Part shown: positions 62,113-64,000 of the stretch, in pieces
How the letters are laid out: each line of letters starts with the position of its first letter
Numbering within the stretch: position 1 is the first letter of the stretch
From: Psococerastis gibbosa
Lineage: Eukaryota > Arthropoda > Insecta > Psocodea > Psocidae
Direction of reading: 5' to 3'
DNA length: 64,000 nucleotides
Assembly: GCA_963971405.1 (NCBI GenBank)
Contig: OZ020492.1
Span: 16,460,204-16,524,203, forward strand
Notes under the pieces: model-generated
What the model was told of the DNA's origin: nothing
Database searches by the model: none
The model's input: the letters and a program-made list of their open reading frames with translations, nothing else
Program-made: the position numbers and the translations under genes

Positions 62113-63174
62113 TCTTGCAGTGCCACTGCTTTAAGGTCGCTCGATAAGCGGAAGCTTGAGCGTGATAATTATGCTTATAAGAAATTACTGGTCAAAGAAA
62201 AAAAGTGAAGTGAAAAAATTATTATTATTATTATAAATTATAAATTTATTATTGTATTGTATTCTTTATATTATAATATGCTCCCAGTGCTGGGGGTACA
62301 GGCTGGGAAAAATTGTTAATTAAATTTTATTTCTTGCAGTGCCACTGCTTTAAGATCGCTCGATAAGCGGAAGTTTGAGCGTGATAATTATGTTTATAAC
62401 AAATTTCTGGTCAAAGAGAAAAAGTGAAGTGAAGTGAAAAAAATTATTATTATTATTATTATTATAAATTATAAATTTATTATTGTATTGTATTCTTTAT
62501 ATTATAATATGTTCCCAGTGCTGGGGGTACAGGCTGGGAAAAATTGTTAATTAAATTTTATTTCTTGCAGTGCCACTGCTTTAAGATCGCTCGATAAGCG
62601 GAAGTTTGAGCGTGATAATTATGTTTATAACAAATTTCTGGTCAAAGAAAAAAAGTAAAGTGAAAAAATTATTATTATTATTATAAATTATAAATTTATT
62701 ATTGTATTATATTCTTTATATTATAATATGCTCCCAGTGCTGGGGGTACAGGCTGGGAAAAATTGTTAATTAAATTTTATTTCTTGCAGTGCCACTGCTT
62801 TAAGATCGCTCGATAAGCGGAAGTTTGAGCGTGATAATTATGTTTATAACAAATTTCTGGTCAAAGAGAAAAAGTGAAGTGAAGTGAAAAAAATTATTAT
62901 TATTATTATTATTATAAATTATAAATTTATTATTGTATTGTATTCTTTATATTATAATATGTTCCCAGTGCTGGGGGTACAGGCTGGGAAAAATTGTTAA
63001 TTAAATTTTATTTCTTGCAGTGCCACTGCTTTAAGATCGCTCGATAAGCGGAAGTTTGAGCGTGATAATTATGTTTATAACAAATTACTAGTCAAAGAAA
63101 AAAAGTGAAGTGAAGTGAAAAAAATTATTATTATTTTTATAAATTATAAATTTATTATTGTATTGTATTCTTTA

Positions 63175-63930
63175 CTTTACTTTACTTTATCCGCGCCATA
63201 TCCCTTCGGAGGGGTCGGCGACTTGGATCTTCTTCTTCCACGCAATACGGTTTTCGGTGTCCTCTATGGTCAGGTTCAAGGTACTCAGGTCTTGTGCTAC
63301 CTTCGTCTCCAGGGTCAGCTTGGGTCGGCCTCTCGGTCTCCTGCCCTCCACGACGTAGTTCTCCACTCGGTACAACAGGTGTCCATCTTCCCTCCGTTTT
63401 GTATGTCCCCACCATGCCAGGCGCCGTTCTCTCGCCTTATCTACAATGCTGGCTGTACTAATATTTGCCCTGATGTCTTCATTCCTCCTCCTATCAGACA
63501 GCTTGCAGCCGATCGAATACCGGAGCATCCTCATCTCTGCGACATGTAAAAGGTTTTCTTCGCATTTCTTTAATGGCCAACATTCCGCACCATACAGCAT
63601 TGCAGGTCTCACCACCTGCTTGTAAATTCTGCCTTTGAGTTTTTTGGGCATTTTCTTGTCTTTCAGAATTCCAGACATATCTCTCCATTTGCTCCACCCA
63701 ACATTAATCCTGGCTCTCACATCATCTTCACAGCCCCCGTTTTCGTTTAGGATCGATCCTAGGTATTTAAACGTCGTCGCCTTCTGGAGTTCCTGGTCAT
63801 CTATTCGGATTGTTCCTGCCTCTTGTGTAAGGCATTCCATATACTCAGTTTTCTTTCGGTTCACTTTTAATCCTTGGTCTTCCATGATCTCCACCCATCT
63901 TTGGAGGGCCCTTTCTGCTTCTTCTCGGGA
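63175..63930 (-). mobile_element. 5'-truncated RTE retrotransposon insertion
   Basis: ATTGTATTCTTTA occurs at 63162-63174 and 63931-63943, a perfect 13-bp target duplication. On the minus strand the element ends in a short (TAAAG)n tail just before it. RTE elements typically end in such short tandem tails and are often 5'-truncated. The surrounding tandem unit reads through cleanly when the insertion is removed. Confidence 0.93.
63187..63927 (-). pseudogene. RTE reverse transcriptase, C-terminal third, frame intact
   Basis: Open from the truncation point (SREEAERALQRWVEIMEDQG) to the stop at 63187. It contains GLKVNRKKTEYM just after where YADD should be, KYLGSILNENGG, RPAMLYGAECWPLKK, LHVAEMRMLRYSIGCKLSDR, RLAWWGHTKRRED, GRRPRGRPKLTLETK and the terminal D-P-S-E-G-I-W-R-G. 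The endonuclease and RT active site are absent because of truncation, so it cannot function. The unbroken frame shows that the insertion is young. The N-terminal methionine at 63894 is internal, not a real start. Confidence 0.88.
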
Positions 63931-64000
63931 ATTGTATTCTTTATATTATAATATGCTCCCAGTGCTGGGGGTACAGGCTGGGAAAAAATATATATATTAT

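Larger units (their letters stand above)
62113..64000 (+). repeat. tandem array with alternating ~220 and 231-bp units
   Basis: ATTGTTAATTAAATTTTATT begins units at about 62113, 62311, 62542, 62761 and 62992 (periods 198, 231, 219, 231). Each unit contains CTTGCAGTGCCACTGCTTTA, GATCGCTCGATAAGCGGAAG, GAGCGTGATAATTATG, an (ATT)n run and CCCAGTGCTGGGGGTACAGG. The two 231-bp units share AAAGAGAAAAAGTGAAGTGA and ATGTTCCCAG. The shorter ones share AAAGAAAAAAAGT and ATGCTCCCAG. That is a dimeric higher-order pattern. The fifth unit is split by an RTE insertion (63175-63930) and the array continues past the window end. Confidence 0.93.

Noticed and set aside
62113-64000. CRISPR array
   Set aside because: The repeats are 200-230-bp tandem units without unique spacers, in a eukaryotic context.

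Overview
The window is a stretch of metazoan nuclear DNA, most likely arthropod, made almost entirely of transposable elements and other repeats. It is AT-rich and has GT-AG introns, RTE- and CR1/Jockey-type non-LTR retrotransposons, tRNA-derived SINEs, hAT, piggyBac and Harbinger-type DNA transposons, and many G or C homopolymer runs. The arthropod assignment is inference. No sequence here identifies a species. I see no bacterial gene, rRNA gene, functional tRNA gene or CRISPR array.

Two DNA transposons look complete. A piggyBac element (20694-23515) lies between two TTAA sites. It carries an intact 654-residue transposase on the minus strand that starts in a 13-nt first coding exon. A hAT element (45585-49412) is bounded by a perfect 8-bp duplication (ACTCACTG) and carries an intact two-exon, 848-residue transposase with a TTF-type zinc finger, the hAT catalytic core and the C-terminal dimerisation region. 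Both could be, or recently have been, active.

Layout. 1-6.3 kb: decayed LINE (0.9-3.1 kb), a 205-bp tandem repeat broken by a 302-bp hAT MITE, RTE remnant. 6.6-15 kb: SINE, several copies of an ~860-bp repeat (here 'family A'), hAT MITEs, a 122-bp near-perfect palindrome, a Harbinger MITE, a CR1/Jockey RT pseudogene. 15-18.5 kb: two diverged tandem copies of an unknown secreted-type protein gene, at least one broken. 19-24.7 kb: family A remnants, the piggyBac element and a further MITE. 25-29.4 kb: SINE-head array, hAT MITEs, a possible exon region near 27-27.9 kb, and a TTAA-flanked MITE nested inside a hAT MITE. 29.4-45.5 kb: mostly decayed repeats. These include an RTE copy hit twice by the same Harbinger MITE family and a SINE split by a 1534-bp hAT element. 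45.6-49.4 kb: the intact hAT. 49.8-64 kb: three plus-strand and one minus-strand full family A copies, a 1557-bp hAT element loaded with Harbinger MITEs whose 763-bp inner segment recurs inverted 5.7 kb away, a 107-bp tandem repeat, a CR1-like fragment, and a terminal tandem array with ~220- and 231-bp units interrupted by a 5'-truncated RTE insertion with a 13-bp target duplication.

The only candidates for host genes are the duplicated gene at 15-18.5 kb, the small duplicated coding-like segments at 27.0-27.9 kb, and short ORFs at 14255-14482 and near 61345-61560. None is securely identified. Coordinates of transposons with stated target duplications were read base by base. Boundaries of decayed repeats are approximate.
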